Source: JAKQDH01 sp029558835
GTDB taxonomy: Bacteria; Planctomycetota; Phycisphaerae; UBA1845
DNA: 64,000 nucleotides
Direction: 5' to 3'
NCBI GenBank assembly: GCA_035356615.1
Contig: DAOQSN010000001.1
Coordinates: 124,001-188,000 of the forward strand
The notes under the pieces are model-generated. The model saw nothing but the letters and a program-made list of their open reading frames with translations, was not told the DNA's origin and did no database searches. Below, in pieces: positions 7,295 through 16,682 of this stretch; position 1 is the stretch's first letter, and each line of letters opens with the position of its first letter. The translations under genes and the position numbers were made by a program.

Positions 7295-10216
7295 TCACAC
7301 GCGCCGGCGTATCCAGGGCAGCAGCAAGACCATGGCGGTCAACGGCACCGCCCCGAGCAGGCCGCAGGTCGTGGCTCCCGAGCCCCCGGTAGTCCCGGTG
7401 CCCGGGAGGTTGTCATTCCCATTCCCCGTGCCGCTGCCCGATGACGAATACACCGTAACCAGGCGTGATACCACGGTGGTGACGGTCGTCGTGGCGGACG
7501 TCGCCGTGGTGACCTTCGCGGTCACCGGGAAGACCAACGCGCTGCCGCTGGTGTTGATGTAGGTGTGGGGGACCGAAAGACTGCGGGCGGTGGTGCCGTC
7601 GCCTAGGTCCCACTCCACGGACTGCAGACTCCCGGCGAGCTTCGTCGCATCGAGGCTCAGTTCCACCGAGAAGGGCGAGGTTCCGCTGTCCACGTCGGAG
7701 CCGACAGTACCCGGCACGCCCACGACGATGCGCAGCTCATTCTCACCACTGGGTCCGCTGGCCGCCCCGCCGCCGTCCACCTTGATGGCCACCGAGGCCG
7801 AGCCGGAGTTGCCGTTGACATCGTACATGGTCAGGCGGGCCACAAACGTCCGTTGTTCACCCTCGCCGACTTCGTAGGTGTATTGAGCGTTGCGGGTCGT
7901 GGCGTTGACCGTCGTCCCGTCGGAGATGTCGAAGTCCCAGGTGGTCCGCGACTCGTCGATGTTTGCCGAACTCACCGCATTGCCACGGAAGGTGACGGTC
8001 AGCGGCGATCTGCCCGACAACGGCGTGGCGTAGATGGTAACTGCCGGCCGGGCGGGGCCGGTGGACCCGCCGGTCTGACCGCCCTCGCCGGGCTCCTCGA
8101 CGGGCACGTCAATGGACCCCTCGTCCCAGTACCCACCGTCGGAGTCCACGGCGAAGCCGAACGAGTACCGCCCGATGGCACTGCGGGCATAAATGCCGAA
8201 GTAGGTGCGCCCGACCCCTTCCGCGAACAGAGTGTAGGGGGCCGACCCCACGTGGATGATCTCCACGCCGGCAGGCAGCGGCGTAATGTTCGCCTCATTG
8301 CAGACGCCTCCCGGCGAGCACCCCGCCTGGTCGCAATCGTAACACGCACCGTCTTCCGCCCAGAACGTGAACTCGGCGGTGCTCTGCACGACGAGGTACT
8401 CCGAAGTTTCTCCGCGCCCGGACTCCAGGCTGCTGGCGCTCCAGAACAGTACGCCGCTCTCCGTCGAGACGTTGGTCACGGGCAGGGGCCAGGTGTACCC
8501 GCCGTTGGTTGTAGAAGCCTCGGCGGCCTCGACCGCACGATGGGCGTTGATCCTGCCGTAACCGTACTTCTCACTCCGTGCGGTCACCTGCCCATAGCGA
8601 GCGTCGCCCGGCGCGATTTTCTCGGCGGTGTGCTCCAGAATCGCCTTCACGTCGGTCGCGGTCAGGAACGGGTTACGCGAGACGACCAGGGCCGCTGCTC
8701 CCGCGGCCACCGGGCAGGCGGCCGACGTGCCGCTGAACCACTTGGTGTAGTTGCCCGCCGAGTCCAGCTCACCCCGACGCTCCTGATCGTTGCTGACGCC
8801 GCCCCGGTTGTAGCCGTAGTCCGGATATCCCGCCGCGTCGGACACGTCCGTCGTGGACAGGGCCGCCAGGAAATCGTCTCCGCTGGGTGCCAGAATATTG
8901 ACGTTAGGGCCCCAGTTGCTGTAGGAGGCCAACCGGTCAATCACGTTGCTCGCGCCCACCCCGAACACCTGGGGAAGCGTGGCATACTCCCAGCCGCTAT
9001 CGATCGCCTCCCCGTCATTACCCGAGGAGAAGACCACGATCATGCCGTACGGGGCATCGTTGAGCGTGCGGCCCTCCCGGAAGGCCGTCACGAGCGCCTC
9101 CTCCACAATGGCGCTGTTGGGCGTGCCCGGCGTCCCCCAACTGTTGATGTGCACGGCCACGTTCTGCTGCCGGGCAAACGTGTACACGCTGGCGACCTTC
9201 GCGTCCGTCAGCGCTTCCCGCAATCCGCGCGACGCGGTGAACTGCGACAGATACGCGACCCCGCGCACGCCGATCGTATTGCCGCGGGCACAAGCGAGGC
9301 CCAGCACGGCCGTCCCGTGCTTATCGCCGATGTCCTTCGGCCGGGGATCCGAATAGCCGCTGCTCGAGGGGTCTTCCGACGGATCCTGCCCCGTGCCCAT
9401 GTACCCGTCGCGCAGGTCGGGGTGCGTCACATCGATGGCATCGTCGAAGATGCCCATGATCACGTCGATGCCTTCGGCAATCGTCCAGGCCTCGGGAGCG
9501 TCGATGTCGGCGTCGGGAGTCCCGCCCTGGAAACCCGTGTTGTTCAGGTGCCACTGCTGGTCGTAATACGGGTCCTGCACGGCCACCTGGGTGGGAACCA
9601 GCGGGCGAATCAGGTTCGGCTGCGCCCACCGTACCCGCCAGTCCGACGCCAGCGCCTCGGCACGCAGGACTTCATCCTCGTCCTCCCCGTCGATCGGCTC
9701 AACGACGTACACGTCCTTCAACCCTTCAACCGGCTCCACCACCGCCAGTCGGTAGTCCGCCAGCAGTTGCTCACGCTGCGGCTCAGTCAGGCTCTCGTCC
9801 AGACGCAGCACGACCGTCCCGCTGGACACGACGGGCACGTCGTGGCCTGCGAACCGATACACCGGCCGCACCCACGCGACACCGGCATCCTGCCGCACCC
9901 GGGCACGCCGCTGGGGGGACGCTTGGTCCACCTTGAGCATCTTCACCGGCCAGTCCGGCAGCCCGGGCCAGTCCTGCACCTGCCCGGAGCCGCTCGCGGC
10001 CATACGCCGGACCGTGTCCTTGGCATCTGCGGCCTTGTCGAACCGGACGGCCAACTCGGTCTCCGACTTGACCATGCCCACCGCGCGCCCGTCGCGCATC
10101 ACGTAGCACGGTCCAGCGCCGGTCGCCGAGCGGGTGGCCGCGGCCAGGATGCACCCTGCCACGACCCATGTCGTCAATCGACCCATCTGTCGCATTTTGT
10201 TCCCGTGAGTTGTCAT
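7295..10216 (-). CDS. Secreted subtilisin-type (S8) protease with PKD-like domains and C-terminal anchor
   Basis: 973 residues from an ATG at 10216 with GAGGTG 7 nt upstream; the open frame extends to 10660 but has no signal sequence there. After the signal peptide (about 1-33) comes a propeptide-like region. The catalytic domain follows, with Asp258 in GIFDDAIDVTHPDL, His300 in DKHGTAVLGL and Ser498 in SGTSAACP, plus the oxyanion Asn region (SSGNDGE). Then come a beta-sandwich domain with a cysteine cluster, one or two PKD-like domains (WDFDISDGTT; WDLGDGTT) and a Gly/Ser/Thr-rich linker. The last 23 residues are one Cys, a hydrophobic helix and three Arg, a cell-surface anchoring or sorting signal. 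It is expected to degrade extracellular protein. Confidence 0.9.
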   Translation of the reverse strand: MTTHGNKMRQMGRLTTWVVAGCILAAATRSATGAGPCYVMRDGRAVGMVKSETELAVRFDKAADAKDTVRRMAASGSGQVQDWPGLPDWPVKMLKVDQASPQRRARVRQDAGVAWVRPVYRFAGHDVPVVSSGTVVLRLDESLTEPQREQLLADYRLAVVEPVEGLKDVYVVEPIDGEDEDEVLRAEALASDWRVRWAQPNLIRPLVPTQVAVQDPYYDQQWHLNNTGFQGGTPDADIDAPEAWTIAEGIDVIMGIFDDAIDVTHPDLRDGYMGTGQDPSEDPSSSGYSDPRPKDIGDKHGTAVLGLACARGNTIGVRGVAYLSQFTASRGLREALTDAKVASVYTFARQQNVAVHINSWGTPGTPNSAIVEEALVTAFREGRTLNDAPYGMIVVFSSGNDGEAIDSGWEYATLPQVFGVGASNVIDRLASYSNWGPNVNILAPSGDDFLAALSTTDVSDAAGYPDYGYNRGGVSNDQERRGELDSAGNYTKWFSGTSAACPVAAGAAALVVSRNPFLTATDVKAILEHTAEKIAPGDARYGQVTARSEKYGYGRINAHRAVEAAEASTTNGGYTWPLPVTNVSTESGVLFWSASSLESGRGETSEYLVVQSTAEFTFWAEDGACYDCDQAGCSPGGVCNEANITPLPAGVEIIHVGSAPYTLFAEGVGRTYFGIYARSAIGRYSFGFAVDSDGGYWDEGSIDVPVEEPGEGGQTGGSTGPARPAVTIYATPLSGRSPLTVTFRGNAVSSANIDESRTTWDFDISDGTTVNATTRNAQYTYEVGEGEQRTFVARLTMYDVNGNSGSASVAIKVDGGGAASGPSGENELRIVVGVPGTVGSDVDSGTSPFSVELSLDATKLAGSLQSVEWDLGDGTTARSLSVPHTYINTSGSALVFPVTAKVTTATSATTTVTTVVSRLVTVYSSSGSGTGNGNDNLPGTGTTGGSGATTCGLLGAVPLTAMVLLLPWIRRRV

Positions 10217-10465
10217 GAAGTCGCACCTCGTGTTGGCGGTCGCGGAGCGGCTACCCCCGCGCCACGCCCTGTACCCGTCGTTGGAGACGCCTGCGTCGGA
10301 GGCCTGTTGGCCACTGCGGGCGGGGAGACCGCCGCCTGTGTGGGGTATGGCGCGGCCGGCAGACGCACAACGCCCGCCGTCGGCGCCCTCCGGCGTCAAC
10401 CATCCGCTCCTGCGGCAAATGCGCCCGGCGCAGAGCCGCACGAACGGAGCATTCGGCAATGCTGC

Positions 10466-10494
10466 ATTGTTGGAAACGGCCAATGGCCTGTCAA
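10466..10494 (-). promoter_or_regulatory. Likely promoter of the S8 protease with a palindrome in the spacer
   Basis: On the minus strand TTGACA (10494-10489, a perfect -35 box) is followed after 17 nt by AACAAT (10471-10466). The spacer contains the near-palindrome GGCCATTGGCC (10488-10478), a possible operator. The leader would be about 240 nt. Confidence 0.5.
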
Positions 10495-10626
10495 GAACGT
10501 GCGGGTACGGCATGAGCCGGCCGGGCGTGACAAACCAGGCAGCTTGCCGAGCGTCGCAGGAACGGCGTGTCCGCAGCGCCGCCCCCCGTAGGCGACGCAG
10601 GAGGCGGACGCGTTGCAGGTCCCTAG

Positions 10627-10649
10627 GTCGGCGGCGGGGGGCCGACGCC
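10627..10649. repeat. Dispersed palindrome, copy 1
   Basis: GTCGGCGGCG, six G and C bases, then GCCGACGCC; GTCGGC pairs with GCCGAC. A copy with one internal change lies at 62907-62929. Both copies are in gene-free DNA. Confidence 0.5.
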
Positions 10650-10681
10650 CCTTCTCCCACCCGCTGTGCCCGCCGACTCTG

Positions 10682-11206
10682 TCACGCTTCCCTCAACCTT
10701 GACCACGCGTGCTCCCAGGCCTCGTGCGTCTGCGGATCGAACATGACCCAGCGCACCAGTTCCGGCAGCGGGTTTGCACGAAGGAAGTCCCGCACGGTCG
10801 TGAGGGCAATCTCGGCGGCCTCGACCAGCGGGTACCCATAGACGCCGCAGCTTATTGCCGGAAAGGCTACCGTCCGGCATCCGGCCGCGGCGACCAATTG
10901 GAGCGAACTCCGATAACAGGACGCCAGCAATTCCGGCTCGCCGGCCCGACCATCCCGATAGACCGGGCCGACGGTGTGGATGATGTGCCGCGCAGGCAGG
11001 CGGTAACCCTTCGTAATCCGGGCCTGCCCCGCCGGGCAGCCCCCAAGAGTGCGGCACTCGGCCAGCAATTCCGGTCCGGCTGCACGGTGGATCGCCCCAT
11101 CCACCCCCCCACCCCCCAGGAGAGTCTGGTTGGCCGCGTTCACGATGGCGTCCACCGCCTGGCGCGTGATGTCGCCCCGCACAATCTCGATGCGTTGAGG
11201 CTGCAT
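10682..11206 (-). CDS. Macrodomain protein, likely O-acetyl-ADP-ribose deacetylase
   Basis: 174 residues from an ATG at 11206 (AAGGAGA 9 nt upstream). It is a complete macrodomain of the bacterial YmdB type: RGDITRQAVDAIVNAAN, the phosphate loop GGGGVDGAIHRAAG, ARHIIHTVGP, and AFPAISCGVYGYP. Proteins of this type remove acetyl or ADP-ribosyl groups from O-acetyl-ADP-ribose or modified proteins; the Asn/Gly residues lining the ADP-ribose pocket are present. It is transcribed divergently from the efflux genes that follow. Confidence 0.9.
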   Translation of the reverse strand: MQPQRIEIVRGDITRQAVDAIVNAANQTLLGGGGVDGAIHRAAGPELLAECRTLGGCPAGQARITKGYRLPARHIIHTVGPVYRDGRAGEPELLASCYRSSLQLVAAAGCRTVAFPAISCGVYGYPLVEAAEIALTTVRDFLRANPLPELVRWVMFDPQTHEAWEHAWSRLREA

Positions 11207-11566
11207 GGTCGGGGTCTCCTTACTCGACCCTGGTCCTGCACGCCATCCTGCCGTGCCGCGGAACTCCGTGCCACGCGCGTCCCGCGCGTGCACATAGGGG
11301 GCATGCCCGGCTGCCCGGCGGGCAGAGTGTTGACTGTGGCCCGGTGGCCGCGCCCACGGGCGGGACGCGGGTGCCACTTGCTTGGCCGCACGCGTGTGCC
11401 ACGGATTCGTCGAAACATGTGGACCCTACTGTACCTCAGCGCGTGTTGCTGGTACACACTGGTGCGTGGATGTGGGGTGACTCCGGCGTTTCTCCGGAGA
11501 CTCGGCGTCTGACGCCCTGCCACCCCGCTCCGGAAGGGACCGGGCTTCATCCTGGATGTGTTGCGC
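11207..11566. other. Divergent intergenic region with palindromes
   Basis: 360 bp between the macrodomain gene and the tolC-like gene. It has a palindromic stretch at about 11371-11402 (GTGCCACTTG ... GTGTGCCAC), related in style to the repeats at 42-47 kb, and a small hairpin CTCCGG/CCGGAG at 11481-11499. No confident promoter was found. Confidence 0.5.
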
Positions 11567-13465
11567 ATGGGAATCCGCCGTGCTGCTGGGGTGGTGGTGA
11601 TCACGTGCCTGCTGCTTCCGGTGGGCTGCCGGTCTCTGCTGGTCGGGGCGACCGACCGGCAGGTGTACCGGTTGGTCGAGTCGCGGCAGCAGGCGGCGCT
11701 TCACGATGTTCACCCACCCACTCTCGCCCCCGAGACCGGGCGCGTGCCGCGCATGCCCGAGGCCTACCACCCAGCTCCCCATCCCATCGATTCCACCCTT
11801 GCAGGGGTGGAGTTGCAGCCTGCCGTAGCGACGCCGGCCGAGCTGTCCGGCTCTCGTCCGGCCACCGCGGCACCGGTCGAACGACAAAGCGCGGCTGAGG
11901 TGCCCCCGGCTGGAGAGCCGGCGGACGGATCGGAGCCACCGGCCGGCGAGCAGCCCGCCGCCGCGTCAGGGCCGGCCGCCACCGCCACCCAGGAAGTGAA
12001 CCTGGACGAGGTGATCTGTGAGGACCCGCGGCTCGAGGGTGACGGGGTGGCACTGGATGCCCCGGCCTTCACCATTACCGATGCCCTGGCCTACGCCATG
12101 CGGCACGCGCGCTCGTTGCAGAACGCCAAGGAGCAGCTCTATCTGGCCGCCCTCGACTTGTCGCTGGAACGCCATCTCTGGACGCCGCAACTGGTGGCCA
12201 GCCTGCAAACCCACTACGCCAACTACGGGCAGGTGCGGGACTTCGACCACGCGATGGACGCCGTGAGTCAGTTCTCCGTCTCCCAGCGGTTGCCGTATGG
12301 CGGCGAGGTGACGGCTACGCTGGTCAACAACTTCATGCGGGACTTGGGTGCCCACGTGACCAGCGGGGAGACGGGCAACGTCATTCTGTCAGCCGGCATC
12401 CCGCTGCTGCGCGGGGCGGGGCAGGCGGCCCGCGAGTCACGGTATCAAGCGGAGCGCGAGCTGATCTACGCGGTCCGCACGTACGAGGACTTCCGGCGGA
12501 GTTTCCTCGTCGACCTGGCGCGGGATTTCTTTAGCTTGCAGGAGTCGAAGGCGGCCGTGCGGAACGCGCGGGAGAACTACAAGATCCGCTGCGCCGACTA
12601 CCAGAAGGCGGCGTTTGAGAAGCACTTGCAGGTGGACCGGTCGGTGTTTGACGTGTCGCGGGCCCGGTCGAGCTGGCGCAGCGCGGAGTCGTCGCTGGTC
12701 AATGCCCGGGAGCAGTACGCGACGGCCGTGGACCGCTTCAAGATCCGCATCGGCATGCCCGTGGACGACCCGCTCACCGTGGTCGCCCAGGATGAGGATG
12801 AGGTCAGCCGGTCGCTGGAAACGCTGCTGCCGCGGCTGCCGGAAGCACAGGCGGTGGAACTGGCCCTGCAGTATCGGTTGGACCTGCTCAACAGCCTCGA
12901 TGAGGTGGACGATGCCCGGCGCGGGGTACAGGTGGCGAAGAACCGCATTCTGCCGGACCTGCAACTCAGCGGCAGCGCGACGCTCAATACGGACAGCAAC
13001 CAGCTTGACTCGTTCAGCTACCACACGGACCGTGTGACGTGGCGCAGCGGGCTGGAGTTGCGACTTGATGATCGCAAGAGCGAGCGGAACGCGTACCGTG
13101 CCGCCCTGATTGGCCTGCGCCGCACGGAGCGCACGCACGAGGAGTTCGCCGATCAGGTGCGCTCCGAGGTGCGCCGGGCCCTGCGCCGGCTCGACCAGCA
13201 GGCCCAAGTGCGCGACATCCAGGTGCTGAACGTCGAGGAAAACGCCCTGCGTCAGGAGGCCGCCCGCGAGCAGTACCGGCTCGGGATGATTTCCAACCGC
13301 GATCTGGATGAAGCCCTCAACGACTTGTTGCAGGCCCAGAACGCCCTGGCCGGGGCGGTGGCGAACTACCGCGCGGCCGTCCTGGAGGTGTTGCGGGACA
13401 CGGGGCTGTTGCGTGTCGGCGAGGACGGCCGCTGGGAACTGCCCGCGGCCCTGGGGGTGGGTTGA
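11567..13465 (+). CDS. TolC-family outer membrane efflux lipoprotein
   Basis: 632 residues from ATG 11567; a GTG three codons earlier is possible. The signal peptide ends in LLLPVGC, a lipobox. An Ala/Pro-rich linker follows (about residues 60-140). Two long alpha-helical repeats fill about 150-620, with typical phrases such as TITDALAYAMRHARSLQNA and a second copy near LPEAQAVELALQYRLDLL. It would form the trimeric outer-membrane channel of a tripartite pump. The next two genes encode the periplasmic adaptor and the ATPase. The long Pro/Ala linker after the lipobox is unusual for TolC. Confidence 0.88.
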   Translation: MGIRRAAGVVVITCLLLPVGCRSLLVGATDRQVYRLVESRQQAALHDVHPPTLAPETGRVPRMPEAYHPAPHPIDSTLAGVELQPAVATPAELSGSRPATAAPVERQSAAEVPPAGEPADGSEPPAGEQPAAASGPAATATQEVNLDEVICEDPRLEGDGVALDAPAFTITDALAYAMRHARSLQNAKEQLYLAALDLSLERHLWTPQLVASLQTHYANYGQVRDFDHAMDAVSQFSVSQRLPYGGEVTATLVNNFMRDLGAHVTSGETGNVILSAGIPLLRGAGQAARESRYQAERELIYAVRTYEDFRRSFLVDLARDFFSLQESKAAVRNARENYKIRCADYQKAAFEKHLQVDRSVFDVSRARSSWRSAESSLVNAREQYATAVDRFKIRIGMPVDDPLTVVAQDEDEVSRSLETLLPRLPEAQAVELALQYRLDLLNSLDEVDDARRGVQVAKNRILPDLQLSGSATLNTDSNQLDSFSYHTDRVTWRSGLELRLDDRKSERNAYRAALIGLRRTERTHEEFADQVRSEVRRALRRLDQQAQVRDIQVLNVEENALRQEAAREQYRLGMISNRDLDEALNDLLQAQNALAGAVANYRAAVLEVLRDTGLLRVGEDGRWELPAALGVG

Positions 13466-13742
13466 CGGGAGTCGCCCTGGACGCGCGCGTGCGGCGGCAG
13501 GGGAGTGCGTACAATACTGCGGCTCTTTCTGACGGGCGGGGCTGCTGACCAGCGTCCCGCCCGGAGGATGGGCCTGCGATTGGGGAGCCGTGACCGGATG
13601 CGCTCCCCGGGGTCTTGACGGCGTCTGAACAAGCGAGCGCGCCCACGCGCCGCCATTGAGCCGCGGGGTTGAGCCCGCGCGGGGTTGTGTTCCGGTGATT
13701 GGCGCGCGATGGCGAGAGGTCGCTTAGGCGGGAGTGTGTTGC
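13466..13742. other. Intergenic region with dispersed repeat
   Basis: 277 bp between the tolC-like and hlyD-like genes. The stretch 13657-13720 (GCGGGGTTGAGCCCGCGC, then ATTGGCGCGCGATGGCG) is a dispersed repeat also found at 20050-20106. The adaptor gene's ribosome binding site GGGAG is at the end. Confidence 0.55.
13657..13720. repeat. Dispersed repeat, GCGGG-TTGAGCCCGC family, copy 1
   Basis: It contains the palindromic core GCGGGGTTGAGCCCGCGC and, about 15 nt later, ATTGGCGCGCGATGGCG. The copy at 20050-20106 has the same two blocks at the same spacing; a partial copy of the core alone is at 48815-48838. Confidence 0.6.
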
Positions 13743-15698
13743 ATGCCATCCGATCGTACAACTCCGACCGCGGGGGCGTCGGTCCGGCCGCGTCCCTTTT
13801 CGGGCGCGGCGCGCCCGCGCCGGCGCGTGGGGACAGTCGTGGCCGCGGTTATTGGGGTGGGCGTGCTGGGCAGCGCCGTCTGGGCATCGGTGCGTTGGTG
13901 GCCTGCCCGGCAGGCGGCGGCCGCGGTGGCGACCGCCGCGGTCGAAGCGCGCGACTTCGCCGTGGTGCTGAAGGAGAAGGGCGAGCTGAAGGCCGCCAGG
14001 TCCACGGACATCAAGTGCGAGGTCGAGGGACGCTCGACGATCATCTCGCTGATTCCGGAAGGCTCGGCCGTGGAGAAGGGCGACCTGCTGGTGGAGCTCG
14101 CCAGCGACGAGATCGAAGACCGCATCCGTAGCGACGAGATCAAAGACGCCGTTGCCGCCAGCGCCTATGAGCGCGCCGTCGCCGAACTCGACATCCAGCG
14201 GGACCGCAACGCCAGCGACATCCGCAAGGGTCGCCTGGAGATCGACCTGAAAAGAAACGAACGCGATAAGTACCTCGAGGGGGACTACCTGCAGAGACTC
14301 AAAGACCTGCGGGTCGCCATCGAGCAGGCTGAGATCCTCCTCGAGCGCCGCACGGAGGACTTTGAAGCCTCCAAGCAGTTGCGCGACCGGGAGTTCATCA
14401 CCAAGACCGAATACGACGAAGCGGAGTTCAACCAGAAGAAGGCAGCGTGGGAGCTGGACAAGGCCCGCCTGGCCCTGGAGGTCTTCGAGAAATACACGCA
14501 CAAGGCCGAACTGGCCCAGAAGCAGTCCGACCTGGAGGAGGCTGAGAAGGAACTCGAACGTATCATCAAGAACGCGAAGGCCGTGGAGGACCAGAAGGTC
14601 TCCGACCTGGGGAGCAAGCAGAAAGAGCGCGACCTGACCGCCGACCAGCTCGCCAAGTTCCGGGCGCAGAAGGAGAAGTCCAAGATCTATGCTCCCACGC
14701 AGGGGTTTGTAGTGTATGGTGCCGGCAGCAGCGGAGGGCGCGGACGCTTCATCTCCTTCGACGGCTCGGGGCAGATCAAGGAAGGCGCTACCGTGTACGA
14801 GCGCCAAGTGCTCATGCAGCTTCCCGATACTTCCAGGATGATTGCGGAGATCCGCATTCACGAAGCCAAGCGACACCAGGTCAAGGTGGGGCAGCCGGCC
14901 ATGCTGTCGATCGAGGGCGTGCCGGGCCGGCAATTCACGGGGAAGGTCACCAAGATCGCCGAAGTGGCTGACAGCCAGGACCGCTGGCTGAACCCCGACC
15001 TGAAGGAATACACGACGGAGATCGAACTGGATTCGACCGACGTGGCCCTCAAGCCGGGGGTCACCGCCCACGTCGAGATCTTTGTGGAGCAGGTGAGGGG
15101 ACGCCTGGCGGTGCCCGTGCAGGCGGTGTTCTCCAAGTCCGGCCGGCACTATGTGTTTGCGCAGCGCCCAGGCGAGCCGCAGCCCGTCGAGGTCGTGTTG
15201 GGATCCACCGGGACGGAGTGGGTGGAGGTCACCAGCGGGCTCGATGCGGGAACGCGCGTGTTGCTGGCGGTTTCGGAGGAGCACCAGCGTCTGCTGCCGG
15301 ACCTGCCGCCCGTGGCCCCCGAGATGCCCGACTTTCCGGTCGATGAAGCCGGCATGAGGTCCGCCGGCGGGATGCCCGAGGGCCAACCGGTACAACGCAT
15401 CCGCATGGAGGGGGTTGCCCCCGGGGGCGGACCGGGCGGCGACGGGCCGGGCCAAGGTGGCGGTGAGCGTCGCGGCCCCCGGCGCGGCGTCCGTCGCGAG
15501 GGTGGCGAAGGTGCACCGCCAGGGGGCAATGCGCAGGACGTCAGGCGAATGCCGGCCCCCGCCGGAGGTCAGGAGGCCGGCCCCGGCACGGGTGGCGCCG
15601 AGGGGACGGAATCGCGGGGCAGCGGCCCGTCGGACGCATCCCCACCCCAGCCGCCGGCACCGCAGACCCAGAAACCGGAGGATGCTCCCACCCCGTGA
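13743..15698 (+). CDS. HlyD/MacA-type periplasmic adaptor (membrane fusion protein)
   Basis: 651 residues from ATG 13743, with GGGAG 8 nt upstream. One N-terminal membrane helix (about 28-48) is followed by the first half of a lipoyl domain (STIISLIPEGSAVEKGDLLVEL). A coiled coil of about 150 residues rich in Glu/Lys comes next, then the second lipoyl half and beta-barrel (KIYAPTQGFVVY; IHEAKRHQVKVGQPAMLSIE). The tail is long, Gly/Pro/Arg-rich and disordered (about 550-651). It would link an inner-membrane ABC transporter to the TolC-like channel. Its stop overlaps the start of the ATPase gene (GTGA), so the two are translationally coupled. Confidence 0.9.
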   Translation: MPSDRTTPTAGASVRPRPFSGAARPRRRVGTVVAAVIGVGVLGSAVWASVRWWPARQAAAAVATAAVEARDFAVVLKEKGELKAARSTDIKCEVEGRSTIISLIPEGSAVEKGDLLVELASDEIEDRIRSDEIKDAVAASAYERAVAELDIQRDRNASDIRKGRLEIDLKRNERDKYLEGDYLQRLKDLRVAIEQAEILLERRTEDFEASKQLRDREFITKTEYDEAEFNQKKAAWELDKARLALEVFEKYTHKAELAQKQSDLEEAEKELERIIKNAKAVEDQKVSDLGSKQKERDLTADQLAKFRAQKEKSKIYAPTQGFVVYGAGSSGGRGRFISFDGSGQIKEGATVYERQVLMQLPDTSRMIAEIRIHEAKRHQVKVGQPAMLSIEGVPGRQFTGKVTKIAEVADSQDRWLNPDLKEYTTEIELDSTDVALKPGVTAHVEIFVEQVRGRLAVPVQAVFSKSGRHYVFAQRPGEPQPVEVVLGSTGTEWVEVTSGLDAGTRVLLAVSEEHQRLLPDLPPVAPEMPDFPVDEAGMRSAGGMPEGQPVQRIRMEGVAPGGGPGGDGPGQGGGERRGPRRGVRREGGEGAPPGGNAQDVRRMPAPAGGQEAGPGTGGAEGTESRGSGPSDASPPQPPAPQTQKPEDAPTP

Positions 15699-16429
15699 TC
15701 GTTGCGTCGTTCCAGAACGTCACCAAGGTTTACGGACGCCCGGGCACGAGTGTCTGCGTGGAAGCCCTGCGCGACATCAGCATCGACTTCGTGGCGGGTG
15801 AGTCGGTGGCGATCTGCGGTGCCAGCGGGTCCGGCAAGAGTACACTGCTCAACCTGCTGGGCTGTCTTGATCGCCCCACCTCGGGGCGCTACCTGCTGGG
15901 CGAGGACGACGTGTCGTTGCTGGACGATGACGGGCTCTCGGATGTGCGGGGGCGGCGCATCGGCTTCGTGTTCCAGAACTTCAACCTCATTCCGCAGTTG
16001 ACCGTGCTGGAGAACCTCGAGGTGCCACTGTTCTACCAGGCCGCGCCCGCCCCGGTGCGGCGCGCGAAGGCGATCGAACTGGCTCGCCTCGTCGGCTTGG
16101 CGGACCGTGCCGCCCATCGACCTACCGAACTGTCCGGCGGGCAGCAGCAGCGCGCCGCGATCGCCCGGGCGCTGAGCAACGATCCGCTGATCATCCTTGC
16201 CGATGAGCCCACCGGTAACCTCGATACCGCAACCGGCGAGGCCGTCCTGGCCATCTTCGAAGAACTGCGTCGCCACGGTCGCACGATTCTGATGGTCACC
16301 CATGAACCCGACGTGGCCGCCCGCTGCGACCGCATCGTCACGCTGCGGGACGGCGCAATCCTCGACGACGTCCGCAAGCAGGCCGAGCCGCACCCGCAGC
16401 CGGTGGCATCCGAGCGCGTCGGCACGTAA
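15695..16429 (+). CDS. ABC transporter ATP-binding protein, LolD/MacB type
   Basis: 244 residues with a GTG start overlapping the previous stop by four bases. Walker A GASGSGKST (42-50), Q-loop VFQNFNLIPQ, signature LSGGQ (146-150), Walker B LIILADE (165-171) and the switch His in MVTHEPD are all present, so it should hydrolyse ATP. The LolD/MacB family works with a separate FtsX-like permease that binds the HlyD adaptor. No permease is encoded next to it; the following gene is a sigma factor. Confidence 0.92.
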   Translation: MIVASFQNVTKVYGRPGTSVCVEALRDISIDFVAGESVAICGASGSGKSTLLNLLGCLDRPTSGRYLLGEDDVSLLDDDGLSDVRGRRIGFVFQNFNLIPQLTVLENLEVPLFYQAAPAPVRRAKAIELARLVGLADRAAHRPTELSGGQQQRAAIARALSNDPLIILADEPTGNLDTATGEAVLAIFEELRRHGRTILMVTHEPDVAARCDRIVTLRDGAILDDVRKQAEPHPQPVASERVGT

Positions 16430-16682
16430 GCGCGAGCCGCCCGGCGGAACGTGCGGCCGGTCCGCAACCGCCGCAGGTCTGCGTTCGAGGCAGGACAAGC
16501 GACGGGGGCAGGCGTATAGCAGTGCATGTGGCGGAAAGCGGTTTGCAGTTTACACGCGGCACTCCAGCCCCGCAGCCTCTGCGACCCATATTCTCGGCGC
16601 GACGTAGAAGCGAATGTGCTGACAAGTCGGTACACGCGTCCGCGCCGGTGGCGTTGACAGGGCGGGCGGCGGTGGAACGTCT

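Larger units (their letters stand above)
10217..10681. other. Intergenic region with promoter and a dispersed palindrome
   Basis: 465 bp. It holds the promoter at 10466-10494 and, at 10627-10649, the hairpin GTCGGC/GCCGAC, a sequence that recurs at 62907-62929. No gene is supported. Confidence 0.6.

Noticed and set aside
11417..11512. Short open frame starting MWTLLYLSACCWYT upstream of the tolC-like gene
   Set aside because: Only about 31 codons and no ribosome binding site; it lies over a hairpin and repeat. A leader peptide cannot be ruled out, but nothing supports it.
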